Below, piece after piece: positions 39,882-51,229 of a stretch of 64,000 nt of DNA (its first letter is position 1; each line of letters opens with the position of its first letter). The position numbers and the translations under genes were made by a program. The stretch is from Bathynomus jamesi (lineage: Eukaryota > Arthropoda > Malacostraca > Isopoda > Cirolanidae): positions 22,501 to 86,500 of the forward strand of contig JAJOZX010009439.1 in NCBI GenBank assembly GCA_023014485.1, read 5' to 3'. The notes under the pieces are model-generated. The model made no database searches, was not told the DNA's origin, and was given only the letters and a program-made list of their open reading frames with translations.

Positions 39882-42800
39882 TAGGGCGGATCGAAAATGA
39901 GGTTTTTAAACTTGTTTTCGAAATTCAAATATGGCTAGTGCGGAAAATATGTGGGTGCTATAGATAATGACTGTGCATAAATATTAGTCCTGCGAAATTA
40001 TTTCTTCAGGTGCCACAAAGCCGTCGAAAAAAGTGAAATATAATGATTTCTATATTCTGCATTAGTACAATAACTGAAACTTACTTGTTATTATTATATA
40101 TTAAGTGTTCCAATTACCAAAATAGTTACTGAATTACGCAGCTCTTAGTTTATTTAGATCAATGTTCTTTTGATTAATGATCTAAATAATCCAGAACTCC
40201 CCACGAGGAGGTGGCTGCGTGTCGAGCTCCACCCATGCCCTCCCAACCACCCATCCTTGCGCATGTTTTTTTCTATTAACGTTTTATTTAAACTTATATT
40301 CAGCTTTACTTTCGAATGATGGCATTTTTTTACGTGACTGAAGTGTTGATCTTATGAAGCCATCTCGCGCGTTCAATCCAAATACTTTTGATGATGCTTC
40401 AGTCACTAATTTTACCATTCTTTCTACTACTTGTGTATGACAAGGGAATTTCTCGAATGGAGGGGTACTCTTGTTTTCTATGAATTCTTCAATCTCATTT
40501 TCTGTCAGGTGTCTTGTCACAGGTGGTTCAGTGACAATGCATTTTTGCCAATTAATTAAATCAGTATAATCAGTAGCTTCAAATTGAATACAGGTACTGT
40601 GAAACGCCTCACAACTTTTTCCTTGTTTGTTTGCCTTGCTTTCTTTATTCGCCTCCACGCTAATTCTCTTATGGCGCTGCGGTCATCATGAATCATTGAT
40701 GCTAGAATATTTTCTGGATTTGCAAAAAATGCATTTCTTCGTATGACAGGGTTTACAATATCCTTTACTTCGTCATTCAGTGTTCTTGTTAGTTCAATAG
40801 TTTGGAAACATGTTTTGAGCCATTGACAAAAGACGTACTTTGCTTAATAGAAAACCACATTGGGATGTAGACCTTCATTATAAAAGAAGCAATGTTCATG
40901 AGGTTCTCAGATGGACTTACAGTTGAAACGTATAGACGAAGCAAACGATTTGCTGTAGTCAGCCATCGTGAATGTGCCATTTTGCCTGGACTACGATGAG
41001 CAAGATCTGGAGAGCAATATCCCTTTGTTATGGCCTGATGAATATCAATTAGATATTTTTGGTCGGTGCTAAGATCTTCACAGTCTACAGTTGGTTCCTC
41101 AGCATCAATCCTTTCAAACTCGACAATAGGAAGACTCTCTCAGTTCTCTAATTCCCTGCCAATAGGACCGGTGAATCCGCGGGGGCCAGATGTTTTTCCA
41201 TCCAGCTTTGCAACTAAATGGCGTAATGGCAATTCATTGGCATGGAGCTGGCACACTAAATGTTGAACTGGCTTCTTCAGCTTCAATTCTATAAGCCTTA
41301 TAACGCCTCCCTTTTCTCCAGTGTTGACTGCTGCACCATCGCATCCAATGGCAACAAGGTTTTCCAGGTTCATGTCATTATTTCCAATATACTCAAACAT
41401 TCCTTTACATATTTCTTCAGCTGATCCAGAATTCACAGAATAATGGCCCAAATAATCTGAACCAGGTTCTCTCACTAAAGTGATATGTTCTTCTGTTACC
41501 TTCTTCTGATATACTTTGGACTCTTTTTTTTCTTGGAAGAGTGTAGAATCCTTTCGACCATCAAAATAGATTCCTCTGATTGGGACCTGATTTTGATCTT
41601 TCATAATTTCTGATCTCTTCTTTTGTCTTTCTCTTCTGATTTTACTCCTATCCACTACTTCAGATGTATTGTCAATAGAAACTTCTCCAATATCTTGCAA
41701 TACTGCACTAACAATGAATGCTGCAGCTCGATCTGAAACTGCAGTCCTTGTCACAAGCAGTAGCCACTGAAGGTAGATTTGTAGTTTTCCTTTTCTTGAA
41801 TAATTGTTCTTCAGGTTGTTCGAGCTTTCTCTTCGAGCTAACTGGCTCTGGAAATGTATCGTCTGATATTTCGCCAGATTCACTTTCACTGTTTGATGTC
41901 GATGATGATAATTCAACATTTGTATCCTGCAATTTCTCCTGTGAAGATTCTTTGGTGAGCCTCACAGCTTCTTTTTGCTTTCTTAGCAACGTAGATGCTT
42001 TTTTCTTTGAGAGTGTAATATCTACTCTATCAATAAACAGTTTTCTTTCACTCCTTTGATCTAAGAGGAACGTCACTTCTTCCTTTGGAACCGTTTTTCT
42101 TTGGGACAAGAACATTGTGTTAGTACTTTGCACTTGCACGCTGCAATGTCAAAAAGTTTCGTGTGTGCTTCTTTTTTGAACATATCAATCTTTGCTTTGT
42201 AAGCTTCAGAATTTTTTCTGCTTTGGTATGGCTTCATAATGACACGATACTTTTCGTGGTAGCTTCTGAACATTGTTTCAATTCGCCTGTCTGACAGAAT
42301 TGGGACGGAAGCACTTTCCCAAATTGTTTTCAATTTATCAACAACTTGTTCTAATATTTGAGATATTGAAGGATCTTTATTAGTATTCTGTTTCAAATCG
42401 TTTCTTACAAATAAGTAATATTTAAAAACTCCTTCGTATGTAGGAAGATTCCTGTGCCACAAATCTTCCCCCATACCAAACATGGGGCACTCAGTTGAGG
42501 CCCTGGTTGATTTTGCACAAACTCGAGACATTTTGAAAGTATACAAATCTGAAAAAGAAAGAGCTAATATCAATTATACGTTAATTTCAGTTAATAGTAC
42601 ATGGCAAACTTAGGGCAACACAATACAGAAATGCAAAATATATAAGAAATATAGTTTAGAATATCTGAGTAACGCCAACAACAGAACACCCACCTGCTAC
42701 GAGAGCGACAGCTACACTGAACCGAGGTACTCACGTGACAGCTGAGTGAGCTGACTATAGAAAACTGTTTTTAGAGAATAGAAACTTTTTTTAAAGGTTG

Positions 42801-43041
42801 ACTGAGCTATTTTTATACAAGTGTGAATAAATTCTTGTTTATTGTGCATCGTGGACTCTTCTGTAATTATTGGTTAAAATCTGCTTTTTTCAATTTTTTT
42901 CAATATTGAAGGTCATTGTGGCACCTGAAGATATTAATGTTATGATTTTAAATTTATATCAGCTTATTTCCTCACTACTCCACACATTTTCCACACTAGC
43001 CAATTTGTAAATTCGAAAAATGAGTTTTTCACTCCGCCCTA
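39882..43041 (-). mobile_element. hAT-like element 3 with perfect 8-bp target duplication
   Basis: The left end TAGGGCGGATCGAAAAATGAG-like sequence at 39882 and right end CACTCCGCCCTA to 43041 are inverted. TIR similarity extends about 140 bp, including GGCTAGTGCGGAAAATATGTG and TCTTCAGGTGCCACAA on both sides. The 8-mer GTAATTAG occurs at 39874-39881 and at 43042-43049. Deleting the 3,160-bp element and one GTAATTAG joins the CR1 endonuclease in frame (DDRLITDLQVIEPLSN). This fixes the family as hAT-like. Confidence 0.95.
40284..42531 (-). pseudogene. hAT-like transposase, decayed
   Basis: Likely start MSRVCAKSTRASTECPMF at 42531. It continues LWHRNLPTYEGVFKYYLFV, KLKTIWESASVPILSDRR and KLFDIAACKC, then, after a shift near 42130, FLLDQRSERKLFIDRVDIT and an acidic Ser/Glu linker. 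Another shift near 41760 leads to the catalytic region: PIRGIYFDGRKDSTLF (first Asp), LENLVAIGCDGAAVNTGEKG (second Asp) and VCQLHANELPLRHLV (Cys/His motif). The frame breaks at 41140. Later fragments MAHSRWLTTANRLLRLYVST (40980-40789, RW motif) and a 124-residue C-terminal ORF (40658-40284) complete it. Homologous to the other two hAT-like proteins but strongly diverged. Confidence 0.8.
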
Positions 43042-43628
43042 GTAATTAGCCTATCATCCGTAGTTATTACTAAATCTAAAATACTGTCCAACCTCGTAGG
43101 TTCCCCAACCTTTTGAATAAGAAAGCTATCCTCGAGAAAATTAACTAAACGATTACCTTCCGCGTCTCCCTGCATTGTATCGTAATTCACGTTGGCGCAA
43201 TTAAAGTCACCCATAACTAAAGCCTGCTCACTACCGATTATTCTCTTTAGTTCACGATATAACGCTTCGTCCGTATCAGCTGTTTGATTTGGGGGCCTAT
43301 ATATAACCGCAACAAGAAGTTTGAAATCGTTCAATTTAAGTTCTGCTATAGTCGAATCTATCGGTTCTGGAATTGAGTGCTTTACTTCTATAACGTTCGC
43401 AATATTATCTTTGATATACAACATAACACCGCCTCCTCGCCTACCTATTCTGTTTTTAACAAAAAGTCTATAACCTTTAATTTCATATTCCCCTACAAAG
43501 TCACGTGTTTCAGTGCTAAGCCACGATTCATTTATCGCAATTAAATCATAGTCTTTACAAGCAATTAAGGAAAAAAATTCGTTTATTTTATTTCGTAGGC
43601 TACGAGCATTTAAGGATAGAACCTTCAA
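43042..43628 (-). pseudogene. CR1-type LINE ORF2 endonuclease, upstream part (copy CR1-C)
   Basis: Starts MKVLSLNARSLRNKINEFFS at 43628. It contains AINESWLSTETRDFVGEY, a GGGVMLYIKDN block, VAVIYRPPNQTADTDEALY, VMGDFNCANVNYDT and LDSILDLVITTDDRLIT, the standard AP-type endonuclease order of CR1. The reading frame ends at the hAT-like insertion. The endonuclease residues visible here are intact; the gene is broken only by the insertion and the 3' truncation. Confidence 0.88.
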
Positions 43629-43678
43629 ATTGTTTGTAATTGCGACACCTTCGCGAGCGCGGGGGAAATTTGTGGAAT

Positions 43679-44604
43679 TTACGCTGGGACCGTTCGAGTT
43701 ACGGCAGCCTGAAAAGAAGAGACAGTATTATGAAATAGTCTTCCTAAACGCGCAGCTCCAACTTCATTAAGATGAAGTCCATCTTCGAGGAACAAGTCCC
43801 TCCAGCCGTAGAAACTGTTCCAAAAATTTGTAAAATGCACTCCTTCCTGTTGGCAAAGAGACTTTAGGTTATTGTTAATATAGGTCGCCTTGCTGTAGAA
43901 ATCGCTTCGTTGGATAATTCGAGGAAGTATACCTGTTAAAACAATCTTATTAGTTTTCTCCTTTAATCGCTCTAATAAGTCCCTGTACCTAGCCAGCAGT
44001 TCTTCCGATCTAGAATTTAAAACGTTATTAGTACCGACATGAATAACATACGTTGTGTCCTCGGTGGTACCGTCTGTAAAATGGTCAACACTATTAGTTA
44101 TATCCTCCACCCTTGCACCAGGGTAGCAGTAACGGCGCCTACGACGAGGGTTTCTCCCACAGAATTCCTCGAGCTGCCCTCGAACAATGGAATCGCCAAC
44201 GAGTCGTATTTCCGGTTCATCAGCATCTTCGAAACCTAAAACAGAAAACTTATTGCTTGTTATTACTGGTAGACAGGTCTTTGCTTTTCTCAATGGGGCT
44301 CCAGTTCGCACTCGAACGAAGGGTTGGGAACTAGGGAAGAGAGAGGGCTATTTATATTATTAGTAGATACTGAGGCAGGAGGGGTCGTAACTGGAGTCTC
44401 AAGGGATTCTAATTTTGCCGTCAGGAGCATCACGCTTTCTTCAAGTCTCACCCTGGCCTCCCTCTCACGTTCTAACTCGTTCCTCAGCACTTCCATGCTT
44501 GAGCACCACCTGCAAACTAACTGATCATTATTATTAGCCATTGTAAACGCGTAAGCAGCAAATTTCCCTTCACAGCGACTGCAAGTACTTGACGGGGGTG
44601 CCAT
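43679..44604 (-). pseudogene. CR1-type LINE ORF1 with zinc finger and SGNH esterase (copy CR1-C)
   Basis: The first ORF (44604-44290) has a Cys-rich finger (CSRCEGKFAAYAF and CRWCSSM) and a coiled coil (RNELEREREARVRLEESVML). The second ORF (44311-43679) carries an esterase/SGNH-hydrolase domain: block I LVGDSIVRG, block III HVGTNNV and the catalytic Asp-His in DGLHLNEVGAARL. ORF1 esterase domains are a known trait of CR1 LINEs. The two ORFs overlap by about 20 bases, so one frameshift splits a protein of about 300 residues. ORF2 starts 50 bp downstream. Confidence 0.85.
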
Positions 44605-44639
44605 GCTTTTAATTAGTTGAACAACAAAAAAACAAAAAA

Positions 44640-47600
44640 CGAGCGTTGGGAAATTAATAAATTACAACGTAGGTCTACCGCGTGCTTATTGTGCCGTCAC
44701 CTGCCAAAAGCCGCAAAATTGTTCTTGAAACGCAGAAACAGGTTCTTGTAACACAATTTTATGCTAAATGACAGGAGGAAAGATGGATTGATGAAGACTG
44801 TTCCAGAGGTGACCAGTTGAGTAGATGAAAGACTGAAAATACCGATTAACCCTTGCATTAGATACGTGGACACAAAAAGAATGAGAAAGTATAGAAAGTA
44901 TAGTACTGCATGCTCTCCTTAAAGGAGGAAGCATGCAGTTAGAGAGTTCAGAAGAGCAATGTCCGTTATAATAGCGATAGTAAAGAGAGAGTGAGGCAAC
45001 ATTGCGGCGAAGAGAGAGAGACTGAAGAAAATCCATAAGAGGCGGGGAATTGATGAGACGACAAGCCTTTGATTCCACCCGGTCAGATAGGGCTGTGTGG
45101 GTTGAACTACCCAACACATGAGAAGCATACTCCATACAGGGGCGAACAAGACCCCCTGTATAGAGACAACAACTAAGTAGGAGTGAAGAAACCACGGAGG
45201 CGGTAGAGCCCACCTAACCTCTTACAAGCTGTTTTAGAAAGAGAGTATATGTGATCTTTCCAGGAAAGGTCACAGGAAAAGGAAACGCCAAGAATGTTAA
45301 GAGAAGAGGAAGGATTCAGTTGTGTGTTGTTGAAGGTAAGGGGATAATCGTGTGAAAGATTGTGACGAGTAGACAGATGGAGGAACTGAGTTTTTGAGTC
45401 ATTGAAAGCTACAAGGTTTTCTCTGCCCCAATCAGAGATAGCAGAAAGATCAGAGGTCAGGTGCTCCACAGCCGTGCTACGCAAATCATGGAGTGACTGT
45501 TGAGAGGAACGCTTTGAGAAGCGGGTGGAGAAGTGAAGAGTGGAATCATCGGCATTGGAGTAAGTAGAATAGGAAGTGCGAATTAAAAGATCATTAATAA
45601 ATAAAAGGAAAAGAGTGGGTAACAGGACACAATCCTGAAGAACACCACTATTGATAGCTTTAGGAGAAAAACAGTAGCCATCTACAACTGCAGCTATAGA
45701 TCGGCCAGAAAGGATGAAGACACAGCTAGAAGGTTAGAAACCGAAGGAGGGGAGTTTGGAAATTAAAGATTTGCACCAGACTCTATCAAAAGCTTTTGAT
45801 ACGTCTAGCGCTACAGCAAAAGTTTCACCGAAATCCCGAAAGGAGGATGACCAAGAGTAAGAGAGATATGCAAGAAGATCGCGGATTCCATACTGACGAT
45901 ATTAAGGATAGATTAAAAAACTTTGGAAAGGTAAGAAATCAAAGCAATTGAACGATAGTTGGAGGGTTGATAGCTGTCACCTTTCCTTGGAACAGGCTGA
46001 ATGAAAGCGAACTTCCAGCAGGAAGGGAAAGTTCCAGATGAGAGACAAAGACGAAAGAGTTTGCACAAGCAGGGTGTTAGAACAGAAGCACAGTTCTTAA
46101 GAACAACAGGAGGGACACCATCAAGACCATACACCTTCCTAGAGTTGAGCGCAGATAGGGCAAAAAAAACAACTTTAGAAGAGATTCTGATTTCAGACAT
46201 AATAAAGTCAGACGGGGGAGGAGATGGAGGAACAGCACCGGAATCGTCCAGGGTTGAATTGTTAGCGAAAGTTTGAGCGAAGAGTTCAGCTTTGTCAGGA
46301 GAAGAGACGGCAGCTGTGCAGTCGGAATGGAAAACAGGAGGGAAAGAAGAGGAAGTAAAGTTGTTGAAGAGGGTCTTAGCTAGATGCCAGAAAGAGCGTC
46401 AATAATTAGAATTGGATAGATTTTTATATTTTTGTCTGATGAAGGAGTTTTTGGCGAGTTGAAGAACAGATTTTGAACGATTCCGGGCAGAAATATTACC
46501 TGAGCGAGAGTCAGGAGTTGGATGGCGACGGTACCTTCCGAAAGACTCCTCTCTCTTGCGGATAGCATTAGAACAAGTAAAGTTAAACCAAGGTTTTTTT
46601 GCATTAATATTAGGAATAGAATATGGAATGTACGCCTCCATGCCCGAGAGAATCACCTCTGTGATGCGCTTAGCACACCCAGAAGGGCCCCGGCCACGGA
46701 CGCAGTAATCATTCCATGTGAAATCACAGAAGTACTGCCTGAGGGACTCCCAATCAGCGTCGCCGAAGTGCCAAAGGCGCCTCCTCTTGGGAGGATCCAA
46801 AAGCCGAATTGGAGCGATAGGACAGGAAACAGATATAAGACTGTGATCGGAGGAGCCCAACGGAGAGAAAAGTTTCACAGAGTAAACAGAAGGATGAGAG
46901 GTAAAAAAATAAATCCAGAATGTTGGGCCTATCTCCAGGGCGATCGGGGATACGAGTAGGGTGCTGTCCAAACTGCTCTAGGTCATTTAAAATAGAAAAG
47001 TTGTAAGTTAGTTCACCAGGGATGTCAGTGAAATGGGAGGAAAGCCAAAGGTAGTGGTAAACATTGAAATCTCCTAAAATGCAGATTTCAGCAAAGGGAA
47101 AGCGGGAAAGAATGTATTCCACTTTGGAAGTGAGGTAGTTAAAGAATTTTGGATAGTCAGTAGAATTAGGAGAAAGGTAAAGAGCGCAGATGTATTTAGT
47201 TTGAGATTGGAATGTAAGCCGTAGCCAGAGAGTATAGAATTTGGGAGATTCGAGTTCGGGAATACGAGAACAAGTTAGATCATTGCGTACATATACGCAA
47301 CATTCACCTTTTGAGTGAAATTGAGTATAAAGTAAGAGTGTACAGAAAAGGGGCTGTTGTCAGTCGTCCCAGACACCTGACTCTCAGTGAGGAAAAGAAG
47401 ATGAAGTTTAGAAGAGAGGTGATGTTCAACAGATTGAAAATTTGAGAAAAGGCCACGAATGTTGCAGAAGTTCAAGAAAAGTGAATCAGACAGAGGTCCA
47501 GAACATCTCGAATAGGAGGTAGCAGATCCAGCCCCGCTGCCCTGGTCTGCGTTCCAGGTATCGGAAAGGAGGGGGGGAGCCAGAAATAGAGACATTTATT

Positions 47601-47990
47601 GTCCTTTTCCCAGGGGACTCCGAGGCTCTTGAAGTTGATGCCACTTCTTTTTAAATTTTGCAAAGATTATGTAGTGTGCAAGATTCATGTGTATGTATTG
47701 AAGAATAGGGAGAGAAGTGTGTGTTTGAGAGCATGCTGATCCTCTCACAGGGTAGATGAGACAGAAAAATATCAGCTAAGGAGGACAATGACAGGAGAAA
47801 CGGGCGTTCCAGCACTCCCTATCTTCTGTCTAATGCTCCTCTCCCCCGGAGTACTTCCCTGGTCAATTGGTGTCTACAAATCTCTTCTCTTGTAGGTAGT
47901 AAGTAGTTTTGCCTCTAATTATATGTTGAAAGCACGTTATAAGGTGGGGAGGTGAGAGCTATTGGCCAATAATCACTGGTCGACAAAATC
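44640..47990 (-). pseudogene. Jockey-type LINE, decayed (copy J1)
   Basis: The minus strand reads LFLNFCNIRGLFSNFQSVEH near 47490 (endonuclease start), AEICILGDFNVYHYLWLSSH near 47090, [34 protein letters not shown], the linker with INAKKPWFNFTCSNAI, then RT: KVYGLDGVPPVVLKNCASVL, PSNYRSIALISYLSKVF, and the catalytic box NADD instead of YADD (about 45555). Thumb and C-terminal sequence (LVRPCMEYASHVLGSSTHTA, ESKACRLINSPPL) end near 44764. Multiple frameshifts. The family is very common in decapod genomes. No RNase H. Confidence 0.85.
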
Positions 47991-48172
47991 GAACTTTTTT
48001 CTCTCATCAAGGATGTATACACACTTTTCTAGAACCAATTTTGTACACTGATTCCAAATCTGTTTTCGGCTTTCCTTTAGCACATCTAGTTATCGAAATA
48101 TGACTCGTGTTATTTTTAGCACAATTTATCGTAAAAGTACAACTTTATTCATAAAAAGAAATGTACACCAAC
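47991..48172. other. Spacer, no feature seen
   Basis: AT-rich sequence between the J1 LINE and the next gene remnant. Confidence 0.4.
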
Positions 48173-48830
48173 CTAAAAACGCTGTGAGTACAATTTTCTT
48201 TTGTAAACCTTGTCCGGATCGTTGCGGTACAACATCCAGCAGTAGTCTGCCAGCATACTTTCGTTCCAGAAACCTTGGTAGCGATTTTCCGTTGACTGGA
48301 TGTCTTGATGGAAACGTTCCCCCTGTTCGTCACTCACCGCGCCAAGGTTTTCGGGAAAGAAATCTAGATGCGGATGTAAAAAATGTATTTTCAAGGAAAT
48401 GCGACAGCCCATTTCTTGATATGTATCGAGCAGTTTCTGAACTCCATCTTTGTATGTGGGAGACTTGTGGTTACCCAAGAAGTTTCCACAAATCCATTTG
48501 AAAGCCTGCCATGCTTTTAGTTCTAAGTAATTGAGACTTTCTTCAAAGCCTTCATCCTTCAGAACCTCCCTGATTTGGGGCCCCACAAAGATTCCCTCCT
48601 TCATTTTCGCGGCAATGATGTTTGCAAATTTCTCAACAAGGTATCGAAACCCTCTCGAATTTGCATTACCCATCGCTTTCACAAAATTTTTCATTAAGCC
48701 GAGCTTAATGTGGAGAGGTGGCAGAAAAATCATCTTTGGATCAACTAAAGGGACACACTGGACACTGCCCATTCCTTGCTCGTATGTGCTTTCTTTGGAT
48801 TATTTATAGAGACGTAAGGGTTTGTTGCAT
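48173..48830 (-). pseudogene. Multicopy transposon-type protein (cc8K15.2-like family), 5'-truncated copy B
   Basis: ORF of 199 aa with PKMIFLPPLHIKLGLMKNF, KMKEGIFVGPQIREVLKDEG, FLGNHKSPTYKDGVQKLLD, SLKIHFLHPHLDFFPENLG, AVSDEQGERFHQDIQSTENR and YQGFWNESMLADYCWMLYRN. It matches the C-terminal half of the gene at 1493-3440 block for block, and supplies the KEGIFVGPQIRE to HFLHPHLDFF stretch that is interrupted there. The N-terminal zinc-binding part is missing. Frame open throughout, start codon not native. Possible transposase; not proven. Confidence 0.68.
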
Positions 48831-48879
48831 CTTCCATATTTTGTTTAATTTTGGCATGTGGTCAAGCGTTAGAATTTTC

Positions 48880-49075
48880 AGTTATCACTAAATTTACAGT
48901 AAAACTTAAACAAAGTTGGGTGCGCATATAAACACTGTCTGCCTCTATATCTGCAAATTCCTTTTGCACAAAATCTACATATAGTTTCCTTTATATTATT
49001 GCCTGGAGCCTTTGATCGTGGTCTTTGTTTCATTTCCTTATTTGGTGATGGCTTCAGTATATTGAGATTTTCCTT
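48880..49075 (-). pseudogene. CCCH zinc-finger fragment, probably LINE ORF1
   Basis: The minus frame reads NIKETICRFCAKGICRYRGR then QCLYAHPTLFKFYC: two Cys, then C-x5-8-C-x3-H spacing typical of CCCH fingers found at the N-terminus of some LINE proteins in crustaceans and molluscs. A short Pro/Lys-rich stretch precedes it and (TA)n follows on the other side. Confidence 0.4.
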
Positions 49076-49092
49076 TGGTTCTTCGATATATA

Positions 49093-49132
<40 letters not shown>

Positions 49133-49135
<3 letters not shown>

Positions 49136-49595
49136 GGTGGCCATATACATATAAGAACCACCCAATCAACCAAAATTTGGGGGTCTCATCCCCGCATTTT
49201 TTTCCTATTAATCTAAAACGTGTACCAAAGAAGTTTTATTAAAATCAATTAATTTTTAATTGGGCCTCATAAGCAACTATCCCCACTAGGCCAAACTTAC
49301 TATGCTTTCAGTCCTAAAATGTTTAGTTCAATTCAGTTTCTAATTAATCAGTAGTCAATGTCTATTTTAGTTTATGCTTTTCTTTAACTGCTGTTATTTG
49401 CCCTTATAATGGAACGCTAATAAAAAATTCGTGTATTTATGTTTCAATAATTAACTAAATTTGAGTCCTTGTGCGGGACCAATAAGAATATTTATAATTA
49501 CTTGAGATTTTGCACATTTTTTTTTTTGTCAAATGGAATATATTGAGGGGATGAGACGGTGAAATTTGCAATTTCGAAAAATAAGGGCCACCCTA
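49133..49595. mobile_element. 463-bp hAT-like MITE in a (TA)n array
   Basis: The ends TAGGGTGGCC and GGCCACCCTA are inverted, and an internal GTCTCATCCCC recurs inverted near the other end. The terminus closely matches that of hAT-like element 2 (TAGGGTGACAC). (TA)n lies on both sides, so the duplication cannot be read. No coding capacity. Confidence 0.75.
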
Positions 49596-49621
49596 ATATA
49601 TTATATATATATATATATATA

Positions 49622-51013
49622 ACAGTGCCCGCGAAAAGTATCCGATCACCCTGGAAATTTGTATTTTTTACATAAAAAACAATGTTTAAATGTATACTAA
49701 CCTTATATTAGTATTTTGTCATCTGTCCTTTGGTTTGGATGACTTGTTCTAGACGTTTTGGCATGGATTTAATCAAGTTTTGACAAACTTCCACTGATAT
49801 TTCCTTGCACCATACCTTTTTGATGGCCTCTTGTAATTTTTCGACTGAGCCAGTGTCGTGGCATTCAACCTTATTTTTTATTATTAGCCACAGATTTTCT
49901 ATCGGATTGAAATCTGGACTATTACCAGGCCAATCCAAAATATCAAATTTATTGTCAGTAATCCATTTTGTCACTATTTTGGCCCTGTGACATGGTGCAC
50001 CATCATGCATGTATGTTTTTGTCCTTTGGATTGCCATTGCCATTGGAAGTTTATCCTGTAGCATTGCTAAATACCGTGCACCATTCATAGTTGTGTTCTT
50101 CGGAAGAAAATATAAGTTTCCACGCCCATAGTAACCGAAACAACCCCAAACCATCACACTTGGAGGGTGTTTCATTGTCTTTAGGGTGTATTTAGGGTCC
50201 ATCATATTTGAGCCAATAGGCCGGCGAACCTTTTTTGGACAACTTCTGAATGTCAAAAATGTCGACTCATCGCTAAATAAAACCTTCTTCCAGTCATCAA
50301 CAGTCCAATGAATGTATTTTTTACAAAATGCGACACGTTTTTTACGCATTTTTTCATTAATGAACGGTTTCTTAGCAGCATGGCGAGATGGTAATCCGAG
50401 TTCTTTTTGGAGCCGCTCCTGGATAGTTCGTTCAGAAACACCAGATAACAAATTATTCATATTAAATTTTATTTCTTTCGCAGTTATTGTTGGGTTTTTC
50501 AATACTAAACGTTTCATAAGTTTGTCTGTTCGCGAATTTGTTTTTCTCGGTCTGCCAGATCGTTTTTTAGGGACTGGCGTGGTTAGGCCACCATTGTTCT
50601 TAGCCCGTGAAACCCATAAATTAACGGTACTTTGGGATATGTTTAATTCCTTAGCTATCTGTCTCTGTGATTTCCCACATGCATGCAAAGCAACAATAGC
50701 ACCTCGACAATCACTCTTAAGTTGTTTTTTAGCACACATTATATATAAATTTTATTTACACCACTTTCTGTAAAAAAATAAAAAATATCAAGAAATTTAC
50801 ACAAACAGTGAAATCTGACAAATTTGAGACACAGCCACCCGCAACGAAGGCTACCAGAACACTAATTTGAGAATGCGTTGGATAGCTCTCATATCAGCGA
50901 GCAACCTCAAAGTTACCAGATGTCGCTAGAACAAATAGAAAGTGAATTACGTGTCTCTGAATATCAAGGGAAAATATTGTATTTTCTTGAGTGATCGGAT
51001 ACTTTTCGGGGCA

Positions 51014-51017
<4 letters not shown>
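49622..51017 (-). mobile_element. Tc1-type transposon, apparently complete
   Basis: The left ACAGTGCCCGCGAAAAGTAT (with CCGATCAC following) and the right inverted copy ending GGGGCACTGT are about 27-bp TIRs that differ by a single indel. The 1,396-bp element contains one intact transposase gene and lies within (TA)n, matching the TA target preference of Tc1. Confidence 0.93.
49708..50739 (-). CDS. Tc1-type DD34E transposase, intact, 343 aa
   Basis: Starts MCAKKQLKSDCRGAIVALHA. The N-terminal helix-turn-helix is GKSQRQIAKELNISQSTVNL (residues 22-41). A GRPRK AT-hook-like linker is at 63-67 and a second HTH region at about 90-120. The catalytic triad is complete: Asp157 in LFSDEST, Asp246 in MHDGAPCH and Glu281 in SPDFNPIENLW, with 34 residues between the last two (DD34E). 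VMVWGCFGYYGRG is the usual Gly-rich block. Length equals the family norm of about 340. The start lies about 275 bp from the right end of the element. No stop or frameshift, unlike most neighbours. Clear Tc1 call. Confidence 0.95.
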   Translation of the reverse strand: MCAKKQLKSDCRGAIVALHACGKSQRQIAKELNISQSTVNLWVSRAKNNGGLTTPVPKKRSGRPRKTNSRTDKLMKRLVLKNPTITAKEIKFNMNNLLSGVSERTIQERLQKELGLPSRHAAKKPFINEKMRKKRVAFCKKYIHWTVDDWKKVLFSDESTFLTFRSCPKKVRRPIGSNMMDPKYTLKTMKHPPSVMVWGCFGYYGRGNLYFLPKNTTMNGARYLAMLQDKLPMAMAIQRTKTYMHDGAPCHRAKIVTKWITDNKFDILDWPGNSPDFNPIENLWLIIKNKVECHDTGSVEKLQEAIKKVWCKEISVEVCQNLIKSMPKRLEQVIQTKGQMTKY

Positions 51018-51049
<32 letters not shown>

Positions 51050-51229
51050 GTTGAAGCCGTTTTTTTAGGCTAATTAAATTAAGAAACAAAGTGACAAAAT
51101 GTAATTTTGTTTTTTAATTACAGTATCCTAAAATGTGCCTTCAGCTTTAATAATCTATTAAAAACAGTTTACATTAGTGCTAAAAATTCCTTATATACAT
51201 ATTTTTTTGTGGAGGTGGGGAAGGAAGGA
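51018..51229. other. (TA)n array and spacer
   Basis: (TA)n to about 51045, then AT-rich DNA without a recognisable feature. Confidence 0.45.
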
